Shown here in pieces: positions 43,657 to 52,746 of a stretch of DNA of 64,000 nucleotides. Numbering within the stretch: the first letter of the stretch is position 1; every line of letters starts with the position of its first letter. The stretch is from Actinomycetota bacterium. Its GTDB lineage: Bacteria > Actinomycetota > Humimicrobiia > Hakubellales > JAMDDV01. A model generated the notes under the pieces. That model was not told where the DNA came from and did no database searches. It saw only the letters and a list, made by a program, of their open reading frames with translations. Position numbers and translations under genes: made by a program. The stretch covers positions 62,001-126,000 of the forward strand of contig JAMDDV010000034.1 of assembly GCA_023488455.1 (NCBI GenBank). The letters are read 5' to 3'.

Positions 43657-46530
43657 ATGCATAAATTTTCAGGCGAAAAATTAAAAAATTCAGTTAGCAG
43701 CATTGCTGGGAAAAAGGTCTTCTCTGAATTTATAATCCCATTCTTAATACTTGGACTGCTTGTCTGCATATTTTTCTATCCCGCTGTATTTCAGGGACAG
43801 TCCTTTATCCCGGCTGATCTTTTAAATGCATCTCGCCTGCCGTGGTCCTACTATTTCGCAGGCCAGGACCTGTTCAAAGGAAAGACAGTAAATCCAGAAC
43901 TCGGCGATGCCGTGCTGATCGCATTCCCAATCAAATACTTTGTTAAAACAACACTTTTAGCAGGCGCCTTGCCATCATGGAACCCATACTCATTTTGCGG
44001 ATATTCTTTCCAGCAGCGGTTCATGACCCAGGTATTCAACCCCCTTGAGATACCGTACTACATATTCCCCTTAAGGATAGCTGTGAACATAGCGAGCTTT
44101 CTAAATTTAACGCTCGCGGGTTATTTTACTTATCTTCTAATGCGAAGCCTGAGGACCAGTAAAACGGTGGCGTACTTTGTAGCAATCGTGTTCATGTTCA
44201 ACAGCAATGCGGTCACCTGGCTTGAATTCACCAGCCACATAAAGGGCGAACTCTACATCCCGCTCATAATCATGTTTTTTTACAAGGGCATTCGCGCAAA
44301 AGACTTTAAATTTGTCTCACTTTCAGCACTATTTCTTGGATTGCAAATTCTTTCGGGCATACCGCAAACACCACAATACACGATGATATTGCTCTTCTTT
44401 GTAGCTGCAGGGGAATTTCTGAACTCTTTCATAGCAAAAAAGCAGCGGCTGGAGTTAAGCGTAAAACAAAAAGTATTCCCGCTCTACGCTTTAATATTAT
44501 GCATTGCTCTTGCGCTCGTAGTGGGGGCAGCATTTCTCTGGCCATTTTATCAGAGCCTTTCACAATCCATCAGGTCGGAGCAGGTGCGCGAGATGGAGGT
44601 AGGCTACAACCTCTCGTTTTTGACCACGCTGATATTCCCCAAACTGCTTTACAAGTATAAGCAGACCGCGGGAATACATGGAAATATAACCGAGCTATTA
44701 AAATATTCAGGTATTCTTACTCTCTTCCTGGCACCGTTTTCACTTTTGAACAAAAGAAGGACACTTGTAATCTCAGTTTTTGCTTTCATCGTGTTCTCGT
44801 TCCTTGTGACGATGAAAACCCCATTCACCACTATATTGCTGACACTGGTACCTTTCCTGAAGTTCGGAACGATAGAGAGGATACTGGCCCTGCTGCCATT
44901 CTCGCTCGCGCTGCTTTCAGGACTGGGACTCGACTACCTAATGGGGAAAGAGATAAACGGTAAACGTCCACTTTTTTCAAAAATAATCATATTTTCGATC
45001 ATCTCTTCCCTCGTCGTCTTCATGGCCATTTACGGATTGCATTTCATGGGTTTAATCAGCACAAGCGAAATGAAAAGTCCAAGAATATTCATATACTTGG
45101 GATTAATCCTGGCCTCAGCAGCCATCACGGGCCTGTTTATCTGGACAGACAGATTCAAGAAGTGGGTATTAACCCTATCAATGATCCTGATATTTACAGA
45201 CCTTGCCTGGTCAGGAATGGATTTCAGCATGGCAACTCCCCTTAATAGGACTTTCTTTGTCACTCCTGGCCTTGAAAAGATAATGAATGATGAGGAGAAG
45301 TTCAGAATATTGACCATAGGTCAGGTAATGCCGGCAGACACGTTCTGGATATACGGTCTTGAAAGCGTAGAGGGATACGATCCCATCCTGCCAGCTCAGT
45401 ACCGCGACTTCATATCCGTTCCCAAAGAAATTGGTTCGGCCAGCACGAACGGAAAGGCAAATGTCAAATTCCTAAATGAGCGATTTTTAAACCTGACCAA
45501 CGTAAAATATATCCTTTCAGACTCAAAAATAATGACCAATGGCAACATTTTTAAGATGTTCGATGCTACAAAAGTCAAAGAGGGCGAGCCGGCAGATTAC
45601 AAAAAGGATGTCTGGAACTTTCAGGAGCACAACGTTACCGTGATAACCGTTCCACCGAAATCCTATTTCGGTATATGGGTAACCATACCGGAGGATGAAA
45701 CCATACTTGAATTTTACCGCACTCTTGATCCAAACACCTGGGATAGCAAAGAAGGCGACGGTGTTTACTTCAAGGTATTCGTAAGGAGCGAAGGCGAGGC
45801 GAAGATCATCTTCGAGGAAAAACTTGACCCGATAAACAACGATAAGGACAGGCACTGGTTTTATGAAAGTCTCGATCTATCTGAATATGCAGGGAAGGAA
45901 GTTGAGCTGTTGTTTCAAACCGATCCGATAGGCAACGATCTAAATGACTCCCCGGCATGGGGGAACCCCAGGCTCGCTTCAGTGGATGAGGTTAGCAGCA
46001 TACAGGAGATCTACGATGGAGAGATGAAGATATTCAAGAACTTCGATGCCTTTCCGCGTGCCAGGCTTTTTTATAACTCGATCCCAATCGAAGATGGCAC
46101 TGCAGCTATTAATACACTCTTTGATGAAAGTTTTGACTACAGAAACGTCGTGATACTGAAAGGCGGCGATCAAATATCAACTAATGATCAAAGCTCGCTT
46201 GGCACAGAGGTTACAATGGAGCACTACCAGCCCGACATGGTTAAAATCCTAACAGATGCACAATACGAGTCATATCTGGTCCTATTTGATTCATATGATA
46301 AGGACTGGAATGTCTATGTGGACGGGGTTAAATCCGCAATACTCCGCGCTGACTTCAACTTCAGAGCTGTAAAGCTATCCGCAGGAAAGCATGAAGTGAT
46401 ATTTAAATATCATCCAAGGGAATTTTATAAAAGCATTCCGTTCACAATTGCTGGAATCGTCTCAACTCTATTAATTTATTTCCTGCTCAAAAGAAAGAAT
46501 TTAAGCAAGAATATCGAAAATAATATTTAA
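43657..46530 (+). CDS. YfhO family membrane glycosyltransferase-like protein
   Basis: A 957-residue protein with about 12-13 membrane helices: the first at 22-45, many between 120 and 520, and one at the C-terminus (about 925-945). SFIPADLLNASRLPWSYY, ALPSWNPYSFCGYSF and PFSTHW-like loops are typical. The region from about 540 to 915 is extracytoplasmic and beta-rich. In Bacillus, YfhO works with CsbB to put GlcNAc on teichoic acid from a lipid carrier; two CsbB-like GT2 genes are in this window. The role here is inferred from that. Confidence 0.83.
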   Translation: MHKFSGEKLKNSVSSIAGKKVFSEFIIPFLILGLLVCIFFYPAVFQGQSFIPADLLNASRLPWSYYFAGQDLFKGKTVNPELGDAVLIAFPIKYFVKTTLLAGALPSWNPYSFCGYSFQQRFMTQVFNPLEIPYYIFPLRIAVNIASFLNLTLAGYFTYLLMRSLRTSKTVAYFVAIVFMFNSNAVTWLEFTSHIKGELYIPLIIMFFYKGIRAKDFKFVSLSALFLGLQILSGIPQTPQYTMILLFFVAAGEFLNSFIAKKQRLELSVKQKVFPLYALILCIALALVVGAAFLWPFYQSLSQSIRSEQVREMEVGYNLSFLTTLIFPKLLYKYKQTAGIHGNITELLKYSGILTLFLAPFSLLNKRRTLVISVFAFIVFSFLVTMKTPFTTILLTLVPFLKFGTIERILALLPFSLALLSGLGLDYLMGKEINGKRPLFSKIIIFSIISSLVVFMAIYGLHFMGLISTSEMKSPRIFIYLGLILASAAITGLFIWTDRFKKWVLTLSMILIFTDLAWSGMDFSMATPLNRTFFVTPGLEKIMNDEEKFRILTIGQVMPADTFWIYGLESVEGYDPILPAQYRDFISVPKEIGSASTNGKANVKFLNERFLNLTNVKYILSDSKIMTNGNIFKMFDATKVKEGEPADYKKDVWNFQEHNVTVITVPPKSYFGIWVTIPEDETILEFYRTLDPNTWDSKEGDGVYFKVFVRSEGEAKIIFEEKLDPINNDKDRHWFYESLDLSEYAGKEVELLFQTDPIGNDLNDSPAWGNPRLASVDEVSSIQEIYDGEMKIFKNFDAFPRARLFYNSIPIEDGTAAINTLFDESFDYRNVVILKGGDQISTNDQSSLGTEVTMEHYQPDMVKILTDAQYESYLVLFDSYDKDWNVYVDGVKSAILRADFNFRAVKLSAGKHEVIFKYHPREFYKSIPFTIAGIVSTLLIYFLLKRKNLSKNIENNI

Positions 46531-46565
46531 TATTCACAAAGAAAAACTGGGAGATAGACCGTAAA

Positions 46566-46799
46566 GTGCTTGACTTTCTAAGGAAATCACCGATCAACTT
46601 TTTGATTGCAAAATTTTCCGGTGATCCCATATTCACTTCCATCTATGTAACCATCATTGCATCATTAATACTGGAAGCCGTGATAATCTTCCCAAAAAAG
46701 AAAGATTTTGACCACAAAAAAGCAAGGCTAATCGGATACCCGATCATCGTGTTTCTGTTAATTTTGTCAAACATCGCGATGTACCTGGTGAGGAGTTAG
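46566..46799 (+). CDS. Small membrane protein of unknown function
   Basis: A 77-residue product from GTG 46566 (LDFLRKSPINFLIAKF), with GGGAG about ten bases upstream. Two hydrophobic helices are predicted (about 25-43 and 55-74) around a lysine-rich loop (PKKKDFDHKKAR). I do not recognise a family. It sits between two membrane glycosyltransferase-like genes, two bases before the next start, and has no antisense or overlapping rival, so it is probably real. It may be an accessory subunit. Confidence 0.6.
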   Translation: MLDFLRKSPINFLIAKFSGDPIFTSIYVTIIASLILEAVIIFPKKKDFDHKKARLIGYPIIVFLLILSNIAMYLVRS

Positions 46800-46800
46800 T

Positions 46801-48153
46801 TTGAAACTTAAGCTGTTTAAACTTCTGTTTACAAATGAAATAGCCAGCGATAGACCATATCTAAGGAAGATCGTGGTAATCCTGCTCATTGGCCTTGTCA
46901 TCAGGTTGATATTCATGCCGATATCTGCTCACAACGACTTCCTATCCGAGCACATACGCGCGGAATATATAATTTTTGGCGGTAATCCGTTTGCAGTAAC
47001 AAGCCAGTTCTTGCCGCATTATATCGACGCCGCATTCCTGTTCATATTTGCCCCTTTTATACCTGATCACGGTGAGATATTTAAACTACCATCTCAAGCA
47101 GGATCAGCCTCCACCGTTGAAAATGAGCCGTTCATCAGGTTTATTGACAGCCCGAACTCATACCGTGCGCTGTTCTTGCTCAAACTGCCCTACCTCATCG
47201 GCGATTTCTTGTGTTTCTTCATGCTGCTCCGGTTAATCAAAGATAAAAAACATGCACCCTGGCTTGCTGGCTTCTGGATGTTTAACCCCATCTCACTATA
47301 TGCGATCTACATCTACGGAAGGTTTGAGATCTACGGGGCACTGTTCTTAATAGCATCACTTCTCTTCTGCAAAAAAGAGAGGCCATATCTTTCAAGTCTC
47401 ATGCTTGGATTTGCAATAGCATCGCGCTCATATCTTCTGATGCTGCTCCCACTGTTTCCCCTGCTCATATCAAAAAAGTGGGGCGCCAGGATCACCTCAT
47501 TTGCCCTGGCCGTAGTTCCCACTGTCGCATATAGTCTTTTTGCAAACCTGCTTGGTTCTGGACCGTTTTTCTACAAAGCTCTCCCAGCTTCCAACGTGAT
47601 CGAGTCGCTGGCTGAAGGCGGCTTCATAGGCCTTGGCCTGCTGCCAAGGCTGGAGATTGGGCAGTATCACATATACCTTTTCATATTTGCGCTGACTTTA
47701 ATCTACATATGGACACTGCACAAAAAAGAGTACGGGTTCTTCTCGGTGGTGAGGGGTTCATCGCTGATAATCTTCACCTACTTTCTGCTTGCTCCATTCA
47801 GTACGCACTGGTTCTTCTGGACAGTCCCATGGCTTGCGCTTTTCATGGCAGAATCGAAAGAATCCAGATGGGCTGCGTGGGCAATACCAGCAGTTTGGTT
47901 TTTACACTCAGCAATCTACAGCGACTGGTCGGTCTTCACGCTTTATCTTTTCTCTCCGATCAATCCACAGTACTTCATGGCCAGTCCAAGCCTGAGCCAG
48001 GTAATCTCATCGCTAACCCAAAACATGGGGCTTGGGGCAAAAAGCATCCTCTCACAGGAAACACTTTTGGGAGTTGCACGTTCAATACTATCGGGGATGA
48101 TCTTCTATATAATCCTGAGGTTAATAAAGAGAAACCGTCAACAAGTTGAATAA
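46801..48153 (+). CDS. GT-C-like polytopic membrane glycosyltransferase
   Basis: A 450-residue protein from TTG 46801 with GAGGAG upstream. About eleven or twelve membrane helices. An acidic motif after the first helix (SAHNDFLSEHIRAEYI) and a loop HYIDAAFLF resemble the GT-C pattern where an Asp/Glu-containing first loop binds the polyprenyl-phosphate sugar; APFSTHWFFWTVPWLALF is similar to mannosyltransferase-type proteins. The donor and acceptor are unknown. Nine bases separate its stop from the convergent gene. Confidence 0.72.
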   Translation: MKLKLFKLLFTNEIASDRPYLRKIVVILLIGLVIRLIFMPISAHNDFLSEHIRAEYIIFGGNPFAVTSQFLPHYIDAAFLFIFAPFIPDHGEIFKLPSQAGSASTVENEPFIRFIDSPNSYRALFLLKLPYLIGDFLCFFMLLRLIKDKKHAPWLAGFWMFNPISLYAIYIYGRFEIYGALFLIASLLFCKKERPYLSSLMLGFAIASRSYLLMLLPLFPLLISKKWGARITSFALAVVPTVAYSLFANLLGSGPFFYKALPASNVIESLAEGGFIGLGLLPRLEIGQYHIYLFIFALTLIYIWTLHKKEYGFFSVVRGSSLIIFTYFLLAPFSTHWFFWTVPWLALFMAESKESRWAAWAIPAVWFLHSAIYSDWSVFTLYLFSPINPQYFMASPSLSQVISSLTQNMGLGAKSILSQETLLGVARSILSGMIFYIILRLIKRNRQQVE

Positions 48154-48162
48154 CTCAACATC

Positions 48163-50271
48163 CTATTCCTTCTCTTCAATTCGAATTGAATTGAAGAAAA
48201 GCGCAAGTTCCCTATCGTCACTGCCAAGCCCAAGATCTGATGGCTTTTTAAAATATCCGTACTCAAACCTGAGTTCATCAGGACCCGATTCCACTATCTC
48301 GGATGAAATGTCCATCTCAACCTCCTCAAAACCAGGCTCACTGCTGCTCTTTATATTAAACCTGCCCACCTCAACACCGTTAAAGATCACGCTGAGCTTC
48401 TGATCCTCCTCAACTTCCTCAAGAGCTCTAACACGGATGATCAGTTTATAATTGGATCCGTCATCAAGATCGATGGAAATGATCGAATATTTGCCCAGAC
48501 CCCATCTGCCCATTGACTCAGTTGCTCCCCAGTTCCTCGTGCACCACTGGTCTGAAACCTGATCATAAAAATTCAACACCGCTGTTTTCTGTTCATCGAG
48601 ATCAACGGGGTAATACTTTTTGTAAATGAATACATACGGGATGTCGTTAAACCATATTATCTTCTCGGGTTTGGAATCAAAGTAATATTTCTTCACCATC
48701 TCCTTTATCCTGTTGCGCTGAATCTGGTTTATGTAAAGAACGACGTAGTCGAGCTGTCCCCCATCGGCAACCTGACCTATCGGATAAGCATTCCCCTTCA
48801 GGAATGGGATCATGCATGACTCATACCAGGAAGAGATGTTCAAATCCTGCGCATCAGGCTTTGCATTGAAATAGTCAGCCGCCTCCTTGTATCCCTCTCC
48901 CCAACCCACAAGAATAGTCCTGTATGCAACTCTTCCTCCTCCAAGCAGAGGATTGTAATAAGCCAGATAGTGGGGGTTAACCGCTGCATCAAGAAGACCA
49001 GTCAGGGCTATGCAGATGAAAGCCAGGATCAGCAGCACCGATACGGGCCTGATCTTTAGCCTGCTACTCATCCATTTACCAGCTCCTGCAATTTTTAACC
49101 GTTCCCATAACCAGTAAATACCGACCGCTGAAAGCAGGGTGAGAGCAATGATTGTTGCAAGAAGATAACGCTCCCCTCGTTTATCAGGGATGCTCATCTC
49201 AATAGCATAGCCAAAGGCAAATATTGCAAGAAAAAGAACCGCTTTCCTTCGTCTGCTATCAAAAAATCGGACTTTCCTCCCAAAGATGGCTGCAATCCAT
49301 AAGGGAACGGATAACAATGTTATTGGGGTCATCCTGAAAGGCACCGCGACCATGTAATATATCAAATTTGGTACATTTGTTACTCTACCGAGGAAAAAGC
49401 TGTTATATTCCCTGAAACCAACACTGGATGCCCTTCCAAATATGGATTCCACCACCTCGACGGGCGAGACCCAGAGTGCGGGGTTAAATATAAAAACAAA
49501 TCCAAGAAAATACAGAAGCCATATAAAGAAATCCCTCATCCCGAACTTCAGCTGTTCAGCGAAGCTTCTCCTCATGGCGTACTTTTCATAGATGGCTCCG
49601 ATGATCACAATGAAAAAAACATACGGAACCATGAAAATTGCCGGGCTCCGTGTTAAGAAAGCAAACGCTCCAAACATCCCTGAAAGAAGCAAAAGATAGT
49701 GCTTCCTCGCCATGAGATAAGCGATGAAAACAACCGCCGAAAGCAGTAAAAAAGTAGAAAGCAACGAATCGAGCTGTAAGACCCTGCCATGTGCAACATA
49801 ATAGGGGTCAATGGCTAAAAATGCATAGCCAAGTAGAGCAAGTTTAAATTCAAATATCTTGCGCAAAAAAAAATATAGAATCAGCAAAAGCAAACTTGTG
49901 AATATGGCGACGTTTAACTTTCCCAGCAGGCTACCCTGATATCTCATCAGCTTTACACTCTCGTCGTTTGAAATCAGCGTCTCCTGTGAAATCGACCTCA
50001 ACTCATCGGATGCAGCGAATCCGCTCAGGTAATATGTAAGACCACCAGAGACGAGCAGGGTGATGCCAGGGTGAGCGCTCTGCGAGAATGCCATAAGATC
50101 ACCTTGTTCCAACTGCTCAAGAAAAGATAGAATGCGGCTCTGCCAGATCGGATCATCAGGGTTAATCGTATCATCTTCAATTTTGTATAAGCGAATAAAG
50201 ATCGAAGAGAACAGTATTACCACTATCAGGATTGCTTCAATTATCCTGCTGATACGGTGAGACGACAGCAT
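48163..50271 (-). CDS. GT39/PMT-like membrane glycosyltransferase
   Basis: A 702-residue protein. About eleven helices are predicted in residues 10-430. The first loop has INPDDPIWQSR, with acidic residues as in GT39 active sites. The loop SAHPGITLLVSGG and YYVAHGRVLQLDSLL resemble dolichyl-phosphate-mannose protein mannosyltransferases. The C-terminal 250 residues are extracytoplasmic with a beta-sandwich (SVIFNGVEVGRFNIKSS). It starts one base into the preceding gene stop (TGATG). It probably uses a lipid-linked sugar donor outside. Confidence 0.76.
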   Translation of the reverse strand: MLSSHRISRIIEAILIVVILFSSIFIRLYKIEDDTINPDDPIWQSRILSFLEQLEQGDLMAFSQSAHPGITLLVSGGLTYYLSGFAASDELRSISQETLISNDESVKLMRYQGSLLGKLNVAIFTSLLLLILYFFLRKIFEFKLALLGYAFLAIDPYYVAHGRVLQLDSLLSTFLLLSAVVFIAYLMARKHYLLLLSGMFGAFAFLTRSPAIFMVPYVFFIVIIGAIYEKYAMRRSFAEQLKFGMRDFFIWLLYFLGFVFIFNPALWVSPVEVVESIFGRASSVGFREYNSFFLGRVTNVPNLIYYMVAVPFRMTPITLLSVPLWIAAIFGRKVRFFDSRRRKAVLFLAIFAFGYAIEMSIPDKRGERYLLATIIALTLLSAVGIYWLWERLKIAGAGKWMSSRLKIRPVSVLLILAFICIALTGLLDAAVNPHYLAYYNPLLGGGRVAYRTILVGWGEGYKEAADYFNAKPDAQDLNISSWYESCMIPFLKGNAYPIGQVADGGQLDYVVLYINQIQRNRIKEMVKKYYFDSKPEKIIWFNDIPYVFIYKKYYPVDLDEQKTAVLNFYDQVSDQWCTRNWGATESMGRWGLGKYSIISIDLDDGSNYKLIIRVRALEEVEEDQKLSVIFNGVEVGRFNIKSSSEPGFEEVEMDISSEIVESGPDELRFEYGYFKKPSDLGLGSDDRELALFFNSIRIEEKE

Positions 50272-52739
50272 CAGATCCTTTTAAGAGCCCTTCTGGTTGC
50301 AGGGATGAATCCTTCTCTTTTTACCGCACCAATATATCGCCTTAAAATCGATGGGCTCCTGTCCTGAGCTTTTTGAGAAGATGACTTGCTTACTTCTGAC
50401 TTAACGGAAGTCATTACGGGATCCCTGCAATATTCAATAAGCGGTTTGCACACCTTCTCCCAGGTAAACATGTCCGCGATGCTGAGGCACTTTTGCGCGA
50501 ACTCTCGAACAAGATCGCGGTTCCCTGCAAGCTGCAGTATAGCCTGTGCCATCTCCTGGGGACTCTCCTCGCTCACCACAAGGCCTATTCCCTCATCTCT
50601 TACCAGTTCTGAAAGCGAATCTCCGCCTGTCGTTACTATTGGAAGACCAGCCCAGATGTAATCGAGCAGTCGTGTCCTGAACGAAAACCTCGTCTCAAGA
50701 TGCTTAAAGTGCGAAATCACACCCACATCACAGTCCAGCAGATAGTCCGCCCTTTTGTCATAGGGAACCCATCCGTAATTAAAGAAGACACTTTTACCCT
50801 CAAGTTCAAGGCTCTTTGCCAGGTTTACTGCTTCATTGACCATGCGCTTCTCCTTTACCTCGGGATTTGGGTGGTTTACGCCCAAAAAGAAAAGCTTAAT
50901 CCTGCTATTCTTCTCAGCTACTATCTTCATCGCCCTTATCATCGTAATCGGGTCAAGCCAGTTGTAAATACCACCACCCCAGATGACTATAAAATCTTCG
51001 CTATCTATCCCTGGGATTATCCCCTTTATCACACTTTTCCTTCGCACTGGCTGATATGAGGGCAGCCCAAATGGCACTAAATCTATAAATCTTCTCAAGC
51101 TGGGATCATAATCAATAAGAACGGGGTTCACCCTTCCAATAGTAGTTAACATGCCGATCCAGTAATCCCGCTGGCGTTCGTTAGCGCAAATGAAGAAATC
51201 CCCATGATAAAGCTCATCCATAAGTATTCCTTTTATCTCCTCATAGGATTTGAGCCTTTCATTCATGGCCTTATCCCTTTGCTCAATAAGAGTAGCTATG
51301 TTATATGGATCATAAAGATCGACGATAAGCGGCTTCTTGAGATATTTCAGACCCTCATAACGCGCGAATATGGTCCCGCTCACCATTACCACGTCAGCCC
51401 AGTGCGCAAACTCGCCGAAGTTCTCCTGCGTCAGGCGAACTATCTCGAAAGTCTCATGCTTAAGATCAGTCTTATTTGGAACTGCAAGCCTCACGAAAAA
51501 CTCCTTCGACAGCGTTTCGGCAACATTCCAGGCCCTGATGCCAGGCCCAGCAAGCTCATCAGATATGACCTCGTTAGAGATGATGAGTATCTTTCTCTTC
51601 AAATCTTTATCGAACATCGGATATATCCCCGCAGCCCTCTGGATCTGAACCTGATCATCCTGATATTTCTTGTCCGGGCTGATGGATGCGTGCTCTGCTT
51701 TGAATAGGCTGAATATGAACCCGTCATCCCTTTTGCGCGAAGCCTGTATACTGCCTCGCTTTTCCATCTCCCCCGGTAGATTTTGCAGAAAACCGGATAT
51801 TGCAGCAAGCGAACTGAACTCCTCAGCCGTTAGCACGTAACTCTTATTTTTTTGATCTTCCCTCTCCTTGGTACCGATCAAGAAATCATTTACCTCAGCT
51901 CTTCTATCATGAACTATCCTGTTAACAATATTCAAAAGAGCTGCGAACATCACCTTGCCCAGATTCTCATCAGAATAGTTCTTATATATCGTGGAAAGCG
52001 AATTCTTCTCCATGAGGTACCGGATCTTGGGGTGTGCGAACCTGTCAGATGTACCATGGTGACGGTGATAGACAACTGATTTTGGAGCCAGGACGACGCA
52101 GTAGCCAGCCAGCCATATCCTCCATCCAAAATCTATGTCGTCGTAATAAGCGAAGAAATCCTCATCCATTCCGCCGACTTCATCAAAGAGACTACTCCTT
52201 ACGATGAACGAACTCCCATTAACGAAGAGGTATCTTGGATAAGGTGAGTTGGATAGCTTACTTAAGTAGTCGTCAACCTTCTCGTCATAGCCGATCTGAA
52301 AGCCCTTACCCTCAAAATTGACCACGCCACCAGCAAAATCGATCTTATCCCCGTCCCGGTTCAATACCAGCGACCCTGCGCATCCCACCTCTCCACCCGA
52401 ACTGATGGCAGCCACCAGCTCAATTAACCAGTCCTCGTGAACCCTCAGGTCGTTATTCATGATGACAAGACATTCACCCTTAGAAGACCCAGCCCCAATA
52501 TTAATTGCAGGTGCAAACCCCATATTCTTATCGTTGGCAATAATCTTCACATCAGGAAATTCTTTCTTGACGAAATCAATTGAACCGTCAGTTGAGGCAT
52601 TATCGACCACGATCACCTCAAGCTTTTCATGCGGATATCTGGCTGAAAAAATGCTCTTAAGGCATTCATCAAGATAATCCCTTCCGTTAAAGTTCGGGAT
52701 TATCACCGAGACAGTGGGAAGCTCTACGCGAAAATCCAT
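50271..52739 (-). CDS. GT2-GT4 fusion glycosyltransferase
   Basis: An 822-residue fusion. Residues about 7-300 are a WbbL-like GT2 (VSVIIPNFNGRDYLDECL, VIVVDNASTDGSID, VIMNNDLRV, YYDDIDFGWRIWLAGY). A linker (about 300-380) leads to a GT-B/GT4 domain (about 383-780) beginning KILIISNEVISDELAGPGIR, with FIVIWGGGIYNWLDPIT and SFRTRLLDYIWAGLPIVTTGG. The GT4 half is paralogous to the first half of 26530-28632. The two active sites probably add consecutive sugars to one glycan. The start is eight bases after the upstream GT4. Confidence 0.88.
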   Translation of the reverse strand: MDFRVELPTVSVIIPNFNGRDYLDECLKSIFSARYPHEKLEVIVVDNASTDGSIDFVKKEFPDVKIIANDKNMGFAPAINIGAGSSKGECLVIMNNDLRVHEDWLIELVAAISSGGEVGCAGSLVLNRDGDKIDFAGGVVNFEGKGFQIGYDEKVDDYLSKLSNSPYPRYLFVNGSSFIVRSSLFDEVGGMDEDFFAYYDDIDFGWRIWLAGYCVVLAPKSVVYHRHHGTSDRFAHPKIRYLMEKNSLSTIYKNYSDENLGKVMFAALLNIVNRIVHDRRAEVNDFLIGTKEREDQKNKSYVLTAEEFSSLAAISGFLQNLPGEMEKRGSIQASRKRDDGFIFSLFKAEHASISPDKKYQDDQVQIQRAAGIYPMFDKDLKRKILIISNEVISDELAGPGIRAWNVAETLSKEFFVRLAVPNKTDLKHETFEIVRLTQENFGEFAHWADVVMVSGTIFARYEGLKYLKKPLIVDLYDPYNIATLIEQRDKAMNERLKSYEEIKGILMDELYHGDFFICANERQRDYWIGMLTTIGRVNPVLIDYDPSLRRFIDLVPFGLPSYQPVRRKSVIKGIIPGIDSEDFIVIWGGGIYNWLDPITMIRAMKIVAEKNSRIKLFFLGVNHPNPEVKEKRMVNEAVNLAKSLELEGKSVFFNYGWVPYDKRADYLLDCDVGVISHFKHLETRFSFRTRLLDYIWAGLPIVTTGGDSLSELVRDEGIGLVVSEESPQEMAQAILQLAGNRDLVREFAQKCLSIADMFTWEKVCKPLIEYCRDPVMTSVKSEVSKSSSQKAQDRSPSILRRYIGAVKREGFIPATRRALKRI

Positions 52740-52746
52740 TTTATCC

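Noticed and set aside
47709..48149. A 146-codon plus-strand reading frame in a second frame of the GT-C gene
   Set aside because: Overlaps a membrane protein with good helices in the other frame and lacks an SD and motifs.
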